From Azospirillum brasilense (lineage in GTDB: Bacteria > Pseudomonadota > Alphaproteobacteria > Azospirillales > Azospirillaceae): DNA of 64,000 nucleotides. Shown here in pieces: positions 43,046 through 50,507 of the stretch. Each line of letters opens with the position of its first letter. Positions within the stretch are counted from its first letter, which is position 1. A model generated the notes under the pieces. That model had not been told where the DNA came from and made no database searches. It saw only the letters and a program-made list of their open reading frames with translations. Both the position numbers and the translations under genes were made by a program. The DNA lies in the NCBI RefSeq assembly GCF_001315015.1, contig NZ_CP012916.1:212001-276000 (forward strand). Direction: 5' to 3'.

Positions 43046-45247
43046 ATGGGCGCCGCCGCCATCGGCATGACGACGGGGCCGGCGGCGGTCACGCCGGTGG
43101 ATCCGCTGGACAGCGTGCGGTTGCCGCCGTTGCGCGAGGAGCTGCAACTGCTGCCAGCCCCGCCGGCCTCGGACGGGTCGCCCTGCTGGACGATCCACGA
43201 TCCGGTGCGCAACCGCTATTTCCGTATCGGCCACGGCGCCTTCGAGGTCATCGCCCGCTGGCATCACGGATCGCCCCGCGCCATCGCCGCAGCGGTGGCC
43301 GCCGAAACGGTCCTGGAGCCGGAGGCGGAGGATGTCGTCAACCTTTACAAGTTCCTGGCCGGCAGCAACCTGACCCAGGGCGCCGACGTCGATTTCCTGG
43401 CGAAGCAGACGGCGGCGCGACGCACGTCCTGGTGGATGTGGTTGCTGCACAATTATCTGTTCTTCCGCATCCCGCTGGTCCGCCCCGACGCATTCCTGAA
43501 CGCCACGGTGCGCTACGTTGCGCCCTTCTACAGCCGCGCTTGGTTGTGGACGGTGATCGGCGCGGGGGTTTTGGGCCTCATTCTGGCGATGCGTCAATGG
43601 GACAGCTTCGCGCACACGTTCCTGCATTTCTTCACGCTGGAGGGCATGGCGCTCTACGGCCTGACCTTGCTGGTGACGAAGACGCTGCACGAGCTGGGGC
43701 ACGCCTACACCGCGAAACGCTTCGGCTGCCGGGTGCCGACCATGGGGGCGGCCTTCCTGGTGATGTGGCCGGTGCTCTACACCGACACCAGCGACGCGTG
43801 GCGGCTGGTCTCGCGCCGCGCCCGGCTGCACATTGCGGCGGCAGGCATGCTGACCGAACTGGCGCTGGCCGCCTTTGCCACGCTGGCCTGGAGCTTCCTG
43901 CCCGACGGGCCGCTGCGCAGCGCCGCCTTCTTCGTGGCGACGGTGAGCTGGGTGACGACCCTGACGATCAACCTCAGCCCCTTCATGCGCTTCGACGGCT
44001 ATTACCTGCTCGCCGACGCGCTGGACGTGCCGAACCTGCAGGACCGCGCCTTCGCGCTGGCCCGCTGGCGGCTGCGGGAATGGTTGTTCGGCCTGGGCGA
44101 CGAGGTGCCGGAGCGGTTCGATCCGTGGCTGCACCGGGTGATGCTGGCCTACGCCTTCGCCACCTGGGTCTACCGGCTGGTGCTGTTCATCGGCATCGCG
44201 GTGCTGGTTTATCACGTTTTCATCAAGGTGCTGGGAATCGTGCTGTTCGCGGTGGAAGTCGGCTGGTTCATCCTTCGCCCGCTGCTCAACGAGGCGAAGG
44301 AATGGTGGGAGCGGCGGGGCAGTCTGCGGCCCAACCGGAACCTGCTGATGACCCTGGGTGGACTGACCGCGCTGGTCTGGCTGGCCTTCGTGCCGGTCAC
44401 CGGCACCATCGCCGTGCCATCGGTGTGGCGGGCGGAGGGCTTCTCGACCCTGTTCGCTCCGGTCCCGTCGCGCATCGCGGAAGTTCTGGTCCAGCCCGGC
44501 CAGCGCGTGGCGGCGGGCGACCCCCTGTTCCGCCTGGAGGCGCCGGAACTGACGAGCAGGCTGCACCAATCGGAATTGCGCATCGCGCTGGCGCAGGATC
44601 GCATCGACCGCATGCTGGCCGCCCGCGACGGGTTGGATCGGGTGCGCGTGATGGAGGAGGACCTTGCCGCCGGGCTGGCCGACCGGCAGGGCCTGCTCGA
44701 CGGTCTGGCACGGCTGGAGATCCGTGCGCCCATCGCCGGAACGGTGGTGGATGTGACCGACGCGTTGCGCCCCGGGCGCTGGGTCGGACCGTCGCTGGCG
44801 CTCGGCCAGATCGTCGCCGATGGTGGCGGCGAACTGGTCGGCTATGTGGCCGAGAACGACCTCACACGCGTCATGGTGGGGGCGGGCGCGGTGTTTCATG
44901 CCGACGACCCGCTGCGCCCCCGGATGGAAGCGCAGGTGACGGCGGTGAACCGGGTGAGCGTGAAGGGGCTGGACATTCCCGCCCTGGCCTCGATCCATGG
45001 TGGCCCGGTCGCTGTGGAGAGCCAGACCGGACCGTCGATGGGACGGACGAACGCCGAGGCCGCGCGTTTGAATCTGAAGCCGGTGGAAGCCGTCTACCGG
45101 GTGACCCTGACGCCGCTGGACCGGACGCAGGCAGGACCCGCCCACCAGATGCGCGGCGTGGCTCGCGTGGACGGGGAGGCGCGCAGTGTGGCTGACCGCT
45201 TCTGGCGCACCGCGCTGGCCGTGCTGATCCGCGAAACCGGGTTCTGA
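43046..45247 (+). CDS. PqqD-like / M50 metalloprotease / HlyD fusion membrane protein
   Basis: 733 residues. Residues about 45-120 look like a PqqD-type peptide-binding domain (RNRYFRIGHGAFEVIARW). A polytopic membrane region follows with the site-2 protease zinc motif H215-E-L-G-H219 and the second motif NLSPFMRFDGYY at 309-320. After further membrane helices comes a HlyD part from about residue 460 (LFAPVPSRIAEVLVQPGQRV, IRAPIAGTVVDV). Such fusions are known as HlyD-domain M50 proteins. In this operon it takes the place where an ABC or RND pump would be expected. Cleavage or guiding of the giant protein is inferred. Confidence 0.83.
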   Translation: MGAAAIGMTTGPAAVTPVDPLDSVRLPPLREELQLLPAPPASDGSPCWTIHDPVRNRYFRIGHGAFEVIARWHHGSPRAIAAAVAAETVLEPEAEDVVNLYKFLAGSNLTQGADVDFLAKQTAARRTSWWMWLLHNYLFFRIPLVRPDAFLNATVRYVAPFYSRAWLWTVIGAGVLGLILAMRQWDSFAHTFLHFFTLEGMALYGLTLLVTKTLHELGHAYTAKRFGCRVPTMGAAFLVMWPVLYTDTSDAWRLVSRRARLHIAAAGMLTELALAAFATLAWSFLPDGPLRSAAFFVATVSWVTTLTINLSPFMRFDGYYLLADALDVPNLQDRAFALARWRLREWLFGLGDEVPERFDPWLHRVMLAYAFATWVYRLVLFIGIAVLVYHVFIKVLGIVLFAVEVGWFILRPLLNEAKEWWERRGSLRPNRNLLMTLGGLTALVWLAFVPVTGTIAVPSVWRAEGFSTLFAPVPSRIAEVLVQPGQRVAAGDPLFRLEAPELTSRLHQSELRIALAQDRIDRMLAARDGLDRVRVMEEDLAAGLADRQGLLDGLARLEIRAPIAGTVVDVTDALRPGRWVGPSLALGQIVADGGGELVGYVAENDLTRVMVGAGAVFHADDPLRPRMEAQVTAVNRVSVKGLDIPALASIHGGPVAVESQTGPSMGRTNAEAARLNLKPVEAVYRVTLTPLDRTQAGPAHQMRGVARVDGEARSVADRFWRTALAVLIRETGF

Positions 45248-45291
45248 CGGGAGGGGACGCCGGTCTCAGGGCGCGTTGGCCCCGGCGCCTA

Positions 45292-45666
45292 TCAGGGCGC
45301 GATCGCCCATCGCCCGTTGGCCATCTTGCAGAAGGTCAGTCTGTAGGGTTGGACGGTCCGCCGGATGAAGTTGGCCTGAACGTCTCCGCAGGGCGCACCG
45401 TCGCGCTCGTGGACCTTCTCCACGACCACGTCGCCGCGCACACCGGTCTTCGGGTTGTTCCATTCGGTGCGCCGTCCCGCCTCCATGGGGGTCAGGGCAT
45501 CGGCAAGCGCCTTGCGGAACAGGTCCCAATCCTCGTCCGTCAGATCCACCCCGCCGCGCCCACCGAGAAACAGGCCGAACTGGGCCTGCGCGGGGGTGGC
45601 TATGGCCAGCGTCGCGATTAACGTGGCGGCGTGAAGCCCAAGGGACGCGATGGATAACAGGCGCAT
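45292..45666 (-). CDS. Small exported protein, RT0821/Lpp0805 surface-protein-like
   Basis: 124 residues from the ATG at 45666. A signal peptide (LLSIASLGLHAATLIATLAI, cleavage after PAQA) precedes a short mature part. The C-terminal pattern EWNNPKTGVRGDVVVEKV, then CGDVQANFI and a final TFCKMANGRWAI resembles the RT0821/Lpp0805 (17-kDa-antigen-like) surface family, with two cysteines that could pair. The glycine-rich anchor of that family is only hinted at (LGGRGG). It is convergent with the export operon, 44 bases from its end. Function unknown. Confidence 0.65.
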   Translation of the reverse strand: MRLLSIASLGLHAATLIATLAIATPAQAQFGLFLGGRGGVDLTDEDWDLFRKALADALTPMEAGRRTEWNNPKTGVRGDVVVEKVHERDGAPCGDVQANFIRRTVQPYRLTFCKMANGRWAIAP

Positions 45667-45911
45667 GCGGCGGTTCCTTGTGACCGTTGACCGAGGTGAC
45701 CGTTGACTGAATCCGGGCATTTTAGGAACGATTGAGGAAGCCCGCTCGTGAAGGAAGGTCACGAACCGTCGCCTTACCGTAACATACGTCCTCTGCAACA
45801 TACGCTGCACGCAGGAGAGAGGAACCCCGCGCGCACGGGGCGCTGCTCGGTCCGGTAGGCAACCGTAACGTACTGGCCTCATGGCAAGGATGAGGACGAG
45901 CGTCCTAAGCC

Positions 45912-48035
45912 ATGGGGCGGCCTTTCAACCTGATGGGCCGCCACTCCACGCACCCCGCCTGGATGGTCCCGATGGAAGACGATTCGGGAAGGTGTCGCTC
46001 CCGTCTCCATAGGACGGCCCTTCCGCTGCTCGCCACTTTTCTTCTTGCGGCCCTGCTGTTTGCTGGTCTGCGGTCGGGAAGCGCATTGGGGCAGACACCG
46101 GATGTCCACACCCTCACGGCTGGCGGAACGGCGACCGCGCTGGAGGTGTATGCGGCACGGCTTGAGGCGGTCGCCGCCATTTATCCGCAGCTTCCCTCCA
46201 TCCTGTCGGACGCCTTCGCGCGTCCCAACGGGCGGGAGGTGGCGGTGCACCCGTTGCGCCTGCTGCGCGGCTTGCTGATTCTTTTCACGGCGGGGACGGT
46301 GGCGCTGCTGCTGACCAAGCGGGTTCTGGCGGAACCGCTCAGGAAGCTGGAGTCGGAAGGCGGGGCGCCATTGCTGACGGGAGGGTTGCGCTTCGTGCTG
46401 GGGCTGGTTCCGGTGGGTGCCTTCGCAGTCGGGGTACTGGTGGTCTATGCGATCGTGCGGCCGTCGCATCCTGCGGCTCCGGCGGTTCTGCTGGCGGTGC
46501 TCCAGGCGGCCATGACCGTGCTTTTAAGCGATCGGCTGATCCGCTTCCTCTGCGCGCCGGGACGCACGGCGCTGCGCTTGATCCCGCTGGAGGACACGGA
46601 CGCGCGCGCCCTGCACCGCACGGGCGTGATCACCGTGACGCTGGCCGCGACGGTGCTCGGGCTGGTCGATCTTCTTCTGGCGTTGGGGGTTGCCGGAAAC
46701 GCCATCGTCGCCATCGGTCTGCCGCTGAGCACCGTGCCCTTCCTCTATCTGCTCTTCCGCGTGTGGCGCGGGCGCACGGCGGTGGCGCGGGCCGTCGCCC
46801 ATCCGCTGGGCATCGAGGCGAAGGACCACCCCACGTTGGGGCTGTGGGCTGTGGCGGCCTCGGTTTATCTGGTTGCCTTGTGGCTGGTCGTCGCAGCGGC
46901 CGCGGTGCGGCTGGAGCCGGCGACCGGACCGCGGATGCTGGCCAGCCTGCTGGTTGCGCTGGCGGTACCGGCCATCGCCCTGATGGCCCAGCGCCCACTC
47001 GCCCGCTTCTACCGGGGAGAGGAGACGGCGGCGGGGAAGGCGGCGGTGGCGCGGGTGATGCGGGCGCTGTGGTCGGCCTTGTTCGTCGTTGGCGTCTTCG
47101 CCACAGCGGCCATTTGGGGGTTCCGGGTGGAACAAGCCTCCGGAGCGATCGGCATCGTCCTGCGGCTGCTGTTCAATGTGACGGTCGTGCTTCTGCTGGG
47201 CTACGTCGCTTGGACGATGGTGGTGCGGGCCATCGACCGCGCTCTGGAAGGGGCGCGGCACGATGGCGTTTCCTCCCGCGGGCAAAGGCTGGCGACCTTG
47301 CTGCCGCTGTTGCGGAAGTTCCTTCAGGTCGTGCTGGTCGTCATCCTGGTCATGATCGTGCTGTCCTCGCTGGGGATCGAGATCGGACCGCTGCTCGCCG
47401 GGGCGGGGGTGGTCGGCATCGCCATCGGTCTCGGCGCGCAGTCGACCATCGCCGACATCCTGGCCGGCGTCTTCTTCCTGCTGGAGGACGCCTTCCACAT
47501 GGGCGACTATGTGGAGGTCGGGCAACTGCGCGGCACGGTGGAGGGCATCTCTCTGCGTTCGCTGAAGCTGCGCCACCACCGCGGCGCCGTGCACACGTTG
47601 CCCTTCGGCCAGATCAAGGCGCTGACCAACTACAGCCGCGACTGGGCGCTGATGCGTCTGGAGTTCCGCGTGCCACCGGAAACCGACATGGGGCTGGTCA
47701 AGAAGCTGGTGAAGGAGGTCGGCAAGGACCTGTCCGCCGACCCGGAGATGGGGCCGAGCTTCATCGAACCGCTGAAGTCCCAGGGCGTCCGGCGGGTGGA
47801 GGACGACGCGGCGATCATCGGCGTCAAGTTCATCACCAAGCCTAATGAGCAGTTCGTCATCCGGCGCGAGGCCTACCATCGCCTGATCCGTGCCTTCCAA
47901 GACCATGGAATCCATCTGGTCGGGCGTGGCGTGGTGGTGCGGGTGGACGATCCGGAGGCGGCCAACCGGATCATCGGCTTCGCCGCCGCCCAGGCCATGA
48001 ACGGTTCCGGCAAGGAGAGCGGTGCCGCGGAGTGA
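45912..48035 (+). CDS. Mechanosensitive channel of the MscS family
   Basis: 707 residues. An N-terminal hydrophobic signal-like segment (ALPLLATFLLAALLFAGL) and about ten membrane helices precede the MscS core. The pore-lining helix is LLAGAGVVGIAIGLGAQSTIAD, shown here by its ends GVVGIAIGLGAQS, followed by the beta domain (GDYVEVGQLRGTVEGISLRS) and the alpha/beta cytoplasmic cage. The large N-terminal extension is like YbiO/MscM-type channels. It relieves osmotic downshock. The start is uncertain: 45912, 45963 and 45972 are in frame and none has a perfect ribosome-binding site. Confidence 0.88.
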   Translation: MGRPFNLMGRHSTHPAWMVPMEDDSGRCRSRLHRTALPLLATFLLAALLFAGLRSGSALGQTPDVHTLTAGGTATALEVYAARLEAVAAIYPQLPSILSDAFARPNGREVAVHPLRLLRGLLILFTAGTVALLLTKRVLAEPLRKLESEGGAPLLTGGLRFVLGLVPVGAFAVGVLVVYAIVRPSHPAAPAVLLAVLQAAMTVLLSDRLIRFLCAPGRTALRLIPLEDTDARALHRTGVITVTLAATVLGLVDLLLALGVAGNAIVAIGLPLSTVPFLYLLFRVWRGRTAVARAVAHPLGIEAKDHPTLGLWAVAASVYLVALWLVVAAAAVRLEPATGPRMLASLLVALAVPAIALMAQRPLARFYRGEETAAGKAAVARVMRALWSALFVVGVFATAAIWGFRVEQASGAIGIVLRLLFNVTVVLLLGYVAWTMVVRAIDRALEGARHDGVSSRGQRLATLLPLLRKFLQVVLVVILVMIVLSSLGIEIGPLLAGAGVVGIAIGLGAQSTIADILAGVFFLLEDAFHMGDYVEVGQLRGTVEGISLRSLKLRHHRGAVHTLPFGQIKALTNYSRDWALMRLEFRVPPETDMGLVKKLVKEVGKDLSADPEMGPSFIEPLKSQGVRRVEDDAAIIGVKFITKPNEQFVIRREAYHRLIRAFQDHGIHLVGRGVVVRVDDPEAANRIIGFAAAQAMNGSGKESGAAE

Positions 48036-48041
48036 CGTTCG

Positions 48042-48482
48042 TCACGCCACCGGCTTAACCGACAGCCACGCCGCGATGACGAAGGCCGGCAGGCGGCCGA
48101 GCGCCGCGTCGTCCCGCCCCGTTTCCTCCTGCCATGCCCGGTGGCGGTCCAACGCGCCCCGCAGCGTGGCCGAGCGCTCCGCCGCGGGGACGGCGGACAG
48201 GGCGGTGTCCAGGCTGGTCAGATAGGGCGGGAACTCGGCGTTCGGGCCGGCGAGGCCGCGCTCCGTCCCCTCGGGATCGAACCACACTTCCGCGGCGGCG
48301 GTGTCGGCGCTGGGCGGGACGACCATGCCGCCGACATAGCCGGTGGGCTGGACCACCTTCCACCCCTTGCGGCTCGGCCCCGTGGTCCAACCAAGCGCAC
48401 GGGCGACCTCCATCGTCGCGGCGCGGGTCGGCGCCTGCCGGGTGATACGGTCCAGAAGATCGGTCAAGTCGGCGGCGGGCAT
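48042..48482 (-). CDS. Hypothetical protein
   Basis: 146 residues; AAGGAGCG eight bases before the ATG at 48482 sets the start. No signal peptide or membrane helix. The N-terminus is a short helical stretch (DLTDLLDRITRQAPTRAATM) that could bind DNA or a partner, followed by WTTGPSRKGWKVVQPTGYVG and an acidic WFDPEG segment. I do not recognise a family. It faces the MscS gene convergently, six bases apart. Confidence 0.65.
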   Translation of the reverse strand: MPAADLTDLLDRITRQAPTRAATMEVARALGWTTGPSRKGWKVVQPTGYVGGMVVPPSADTAAAEVWFDPEGTERGLAGPNAEFPPYLTSLDTALSAVPAAERSATLRGALDRHRAWQEETGRDDAALGRLPAFVIAAWLSVKPVA

Positions 48483-48606
48483 CGGTGCGCTCCTTGGATA
48501 ACCATCCGGCGATAAACCATCCGGATGGCCCTCAACGTACAACATCGGTGGCGGGCAGGGCGATGACAGCCTATCTGGGAAACGGCCCATCAGGCGAGAG
48601 GGAGCG

Positions 48607-49410
48607 GTGCGGAAAAGAATGGCGGCCACCATCCTGGTGATTTTGATGACTCTGGTCCTGCTGCTGGCCGGTCCGGCCTTCGTGATCGCGTCGGGAACGG
48701 CGACGCTGGGCGTGGACTGGAGCCGGGCGGACCGCAGGTCCGTCGGCCTCGCCCCCGATCCCGCCACGACACCGGAAGCGGTGGTGCAGGTCTACGCCGC
48801 CCGCGCCCTGTCCTGGCGCGGCGCCTTCGGCACACACCCATGGTTCGCGGTGAAGCCGGCGGGGGCGTCGGCCTACACCGTCTACGAAGTGATCGGCTGG
48901 CGGGTCTACCGCGGTCTGCCGGCGGTGGCGGTCAGCAACCGCGATCCGGACGGGCGGTGGTTCGGCTCCGCACCCGCCGTGCTGGCCGAGTTGCGCGGCC
49001 CCGCCGCCGAGGCGGCCATCCCCAAGATCGCCGAGGCGGCCCGGAGCTACCCCTACGCCGGGGAATACCGCATCTGGCCGGGCCCCAACAGCAACACCTT
49101 CGCCGCCTGGGTGGGGCGGGCGGTACCGGACCTGCGGCTCGACCTTCCCTCCACGGCGCTGGGCAAGGACTATCTGGGCACCGGCCTGATCGCGCGGGCA
49201 CCCAGCGGCACCGGTTGGCAGGTCAGCCTGTTCGGCCTCGCCGGGCTGCTCCTGGCCAAGGAGGAGGGGTTCGAGGTGAATCTGCTCGGCATGACCTTCG
49301 GGGTCGATCCCTTCGACCTCGCGGTCAAGATCCCAGGCGTCGGGCGGTTGGCGCTGAACGCCCCCGCCCCGACCGCCCCGGCTGCCGCCGATGGCCCGCC
49401 GCCCGGCTGA
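48607..49410 (+). CDS. DUF3750 family protein
   Basis: 267 residues with one N-terminal membrane anchor or signal segment (ATILVILMTLVLLLAGPAFV). The body matches DUF3750 as I know it: VQVYAARALSWRGAFGTHPW, then YPYAGEYRIWPGPNSNTF and LGKDYLGTGLIARAPSGTG. The wording WPGPNSNTF with conserved histidine/tryptophan earlier gives it the look of an enzyme-like periplasmic domain, but no function is known. Start is GTG 48607 or ATG 48619. Confidence 0.78.
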   Translation: MRKRMAATILVILMTLVLLLAGPAFVIASGTATLGVDWSRADRRSVGLAPDPATTPEAVVQVYAARALSWRGAFGTHPWFAVKPAGASAYTVYEVIGWRVYRGLPAVAVSNRDPDGRWFGSAPAVLAELRGPAAEAAIPKIAEAARSYPYAGEYRIWPGPNSNTFAAWVGRAVPDLRLDLPSTALGKDYLGTGLIARAPSGTGWQVSLFGLAGLLLAKEEGFEVNLLGMTFGVDPFDLAVKIPGVGRLALNAPAPTAPAAADGPPPG

Positions 49411-49413
49411 GCC

Positions 49414-50277
49414 TCAGGTCTCCTCGTCGGCGGCGGACATGCCGGTGCCGGCGGGGCCGAGCGGCGGATTGCCGCGCTTGAGGCCGAGCCGGGTCATGCA
49501 GTCCCACGCTTCCTCCGCCGTGTCGGCGATGTCGAACAATTCCAGGTCGCCGGCGCTGACCATGCCGTGGTCGGCCAGGGCGCGGAAGTTCACCACCTCG
49601 TTCCAGTAGTCGCGCCCAACGAAGACGATGGGCAGGCGGGACGCCTTGTTGGTGTTGCGCAGGTTCAGGATCTCGAACGCCTCGTCGAAGGTGCCGAAGC
49701 CGCCGGGGAAGATGGCCAGCCCGTTGGCGCGCATCGCCAGATGCATTTTCCGGATGGCGAAATAATGGAAGCGGAAGGTCAGCTCCGGCGTGCTGTAGGG
49801 ATTGGGGTGCGGTTCCTGCGGCAGGCTGATGTTGAAACCGATGCTCGGCGCCCCGGCCTCCTGCGCGCCGCGGTTGGCGGCCTCCATCAGGCCGGGACCG
49901 CCGCCGGTGGCGATCACGTTGTCGCGCTGCCCGTCCTCGGTGGGCGCCAGGGCGCCGCCGCGCTCCGACACGATGCGGCCGAAGGTCCGCGCTTCCTCGT
50001 ACCAAGCCGCCTGCTTGGCCCGCCGTTCGGCCAGTTGCCGCTCCTCCGGCGTCCGGGCATCACGGAGAAGCTGTTCCGCCCGTTCGGGCGAGGGCACCCG
50101 TGCGCTGCCGTAGACCACGATGGTGGAACGGATGCCCCAGGCCTTCAGCTCCGATTCCGGCTTGGCGTATTCGAGCATGAAGCGCACCCCGCGCATCGAT
50201 TCGCTCAACAGGAAGTCGCGGTCCTCGAAGGCGATGCGATAGGCGGCTGATTCGTGGTTCGGCCTGCTGTCCTTCAT
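49414..50277 (-). CDS. LOG-family nucleotide 5'-monophosphate phosphoribohydrolase-like protein
   Basis: 287 residues. The LOG/TIGR00730 signature is intact: IATGGGPGLMEAANRGA, then PGGFGTFDEAFEIL, the PGGxGTxxE nucleotide-binding and catalytic motif. These enzymes release free cytokinin-type bases or AMP-derived ribose 5-phosphate. An N-terminal extension of about 80 residues (SMRGVRFMLEYAKPESELKA) is typical of the longer bacterial type. In a plant-associated bacterium a cytokinin-activating role is possible, but housekeeping nucleotide turnover is equally possible. Confidence 0.83.
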   Translation of the reverse strand: MKDSRPNHESAAYRIAFEDRDFLLSESMRGVRFMLEYAKPESELKAWGIRSTIVVYGSARVPSPERAEQLLRDARTPEERQLAERRAKQAAWYEEARTFGRIVSERGGALAPTEDGQRDNVIATGGGPGLMEAANRGAQEAGAPSIGFNISLPQEPHPNPYSTPELTFRFHYFAIRKMHLAMRANGLAIFPGGFGTFDEAFEILNLRNTNKASRLPIVFVGRDYWNEVVNFRALADHGMVSAGDLELFDIADTAEEAWDCMTRLGLKRGNPPLGPAGTGMSAADEET

Positions 50278-50507
50278 GCTGTGCTCCGGGTGGGGACGGG
50301 GAACGGCTTCTGGTCATGTGGGGTCGCGGGCGGGCCATTGCCCGGACTCAAAGGGTTTGCATTCAAAGCAATTGTGCCGCAGACCGGAGGGAGGCGGAAG
50401 GGAAAGCGGTTGCACGTCTTTCCATAAGCCTTGCCCCTGCCCACATCATGGTGCGGGCGCGTCTGTGCCCGACCATCAGCGTCTTATCCGCGTCTTGTTC
50501 GTAAGGG

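Noticed and set aside
41654..45145. 1,163-codon minus-strand frame
   Set aside because: Antisense shadow of the HlyD and M50-HlyD genes; His/Arg/Gln-rich and without domain resemblance.
45776..45870. Repeated CCGTAAC/AACATACG sequences between the surface-protein gene and mscS
   Set aside because: AACATACG occurs twice 16 bases apart and CCGTAAC twice, but they are short, do not match dyad motifs A-C, and could be chance; not listed as operators.
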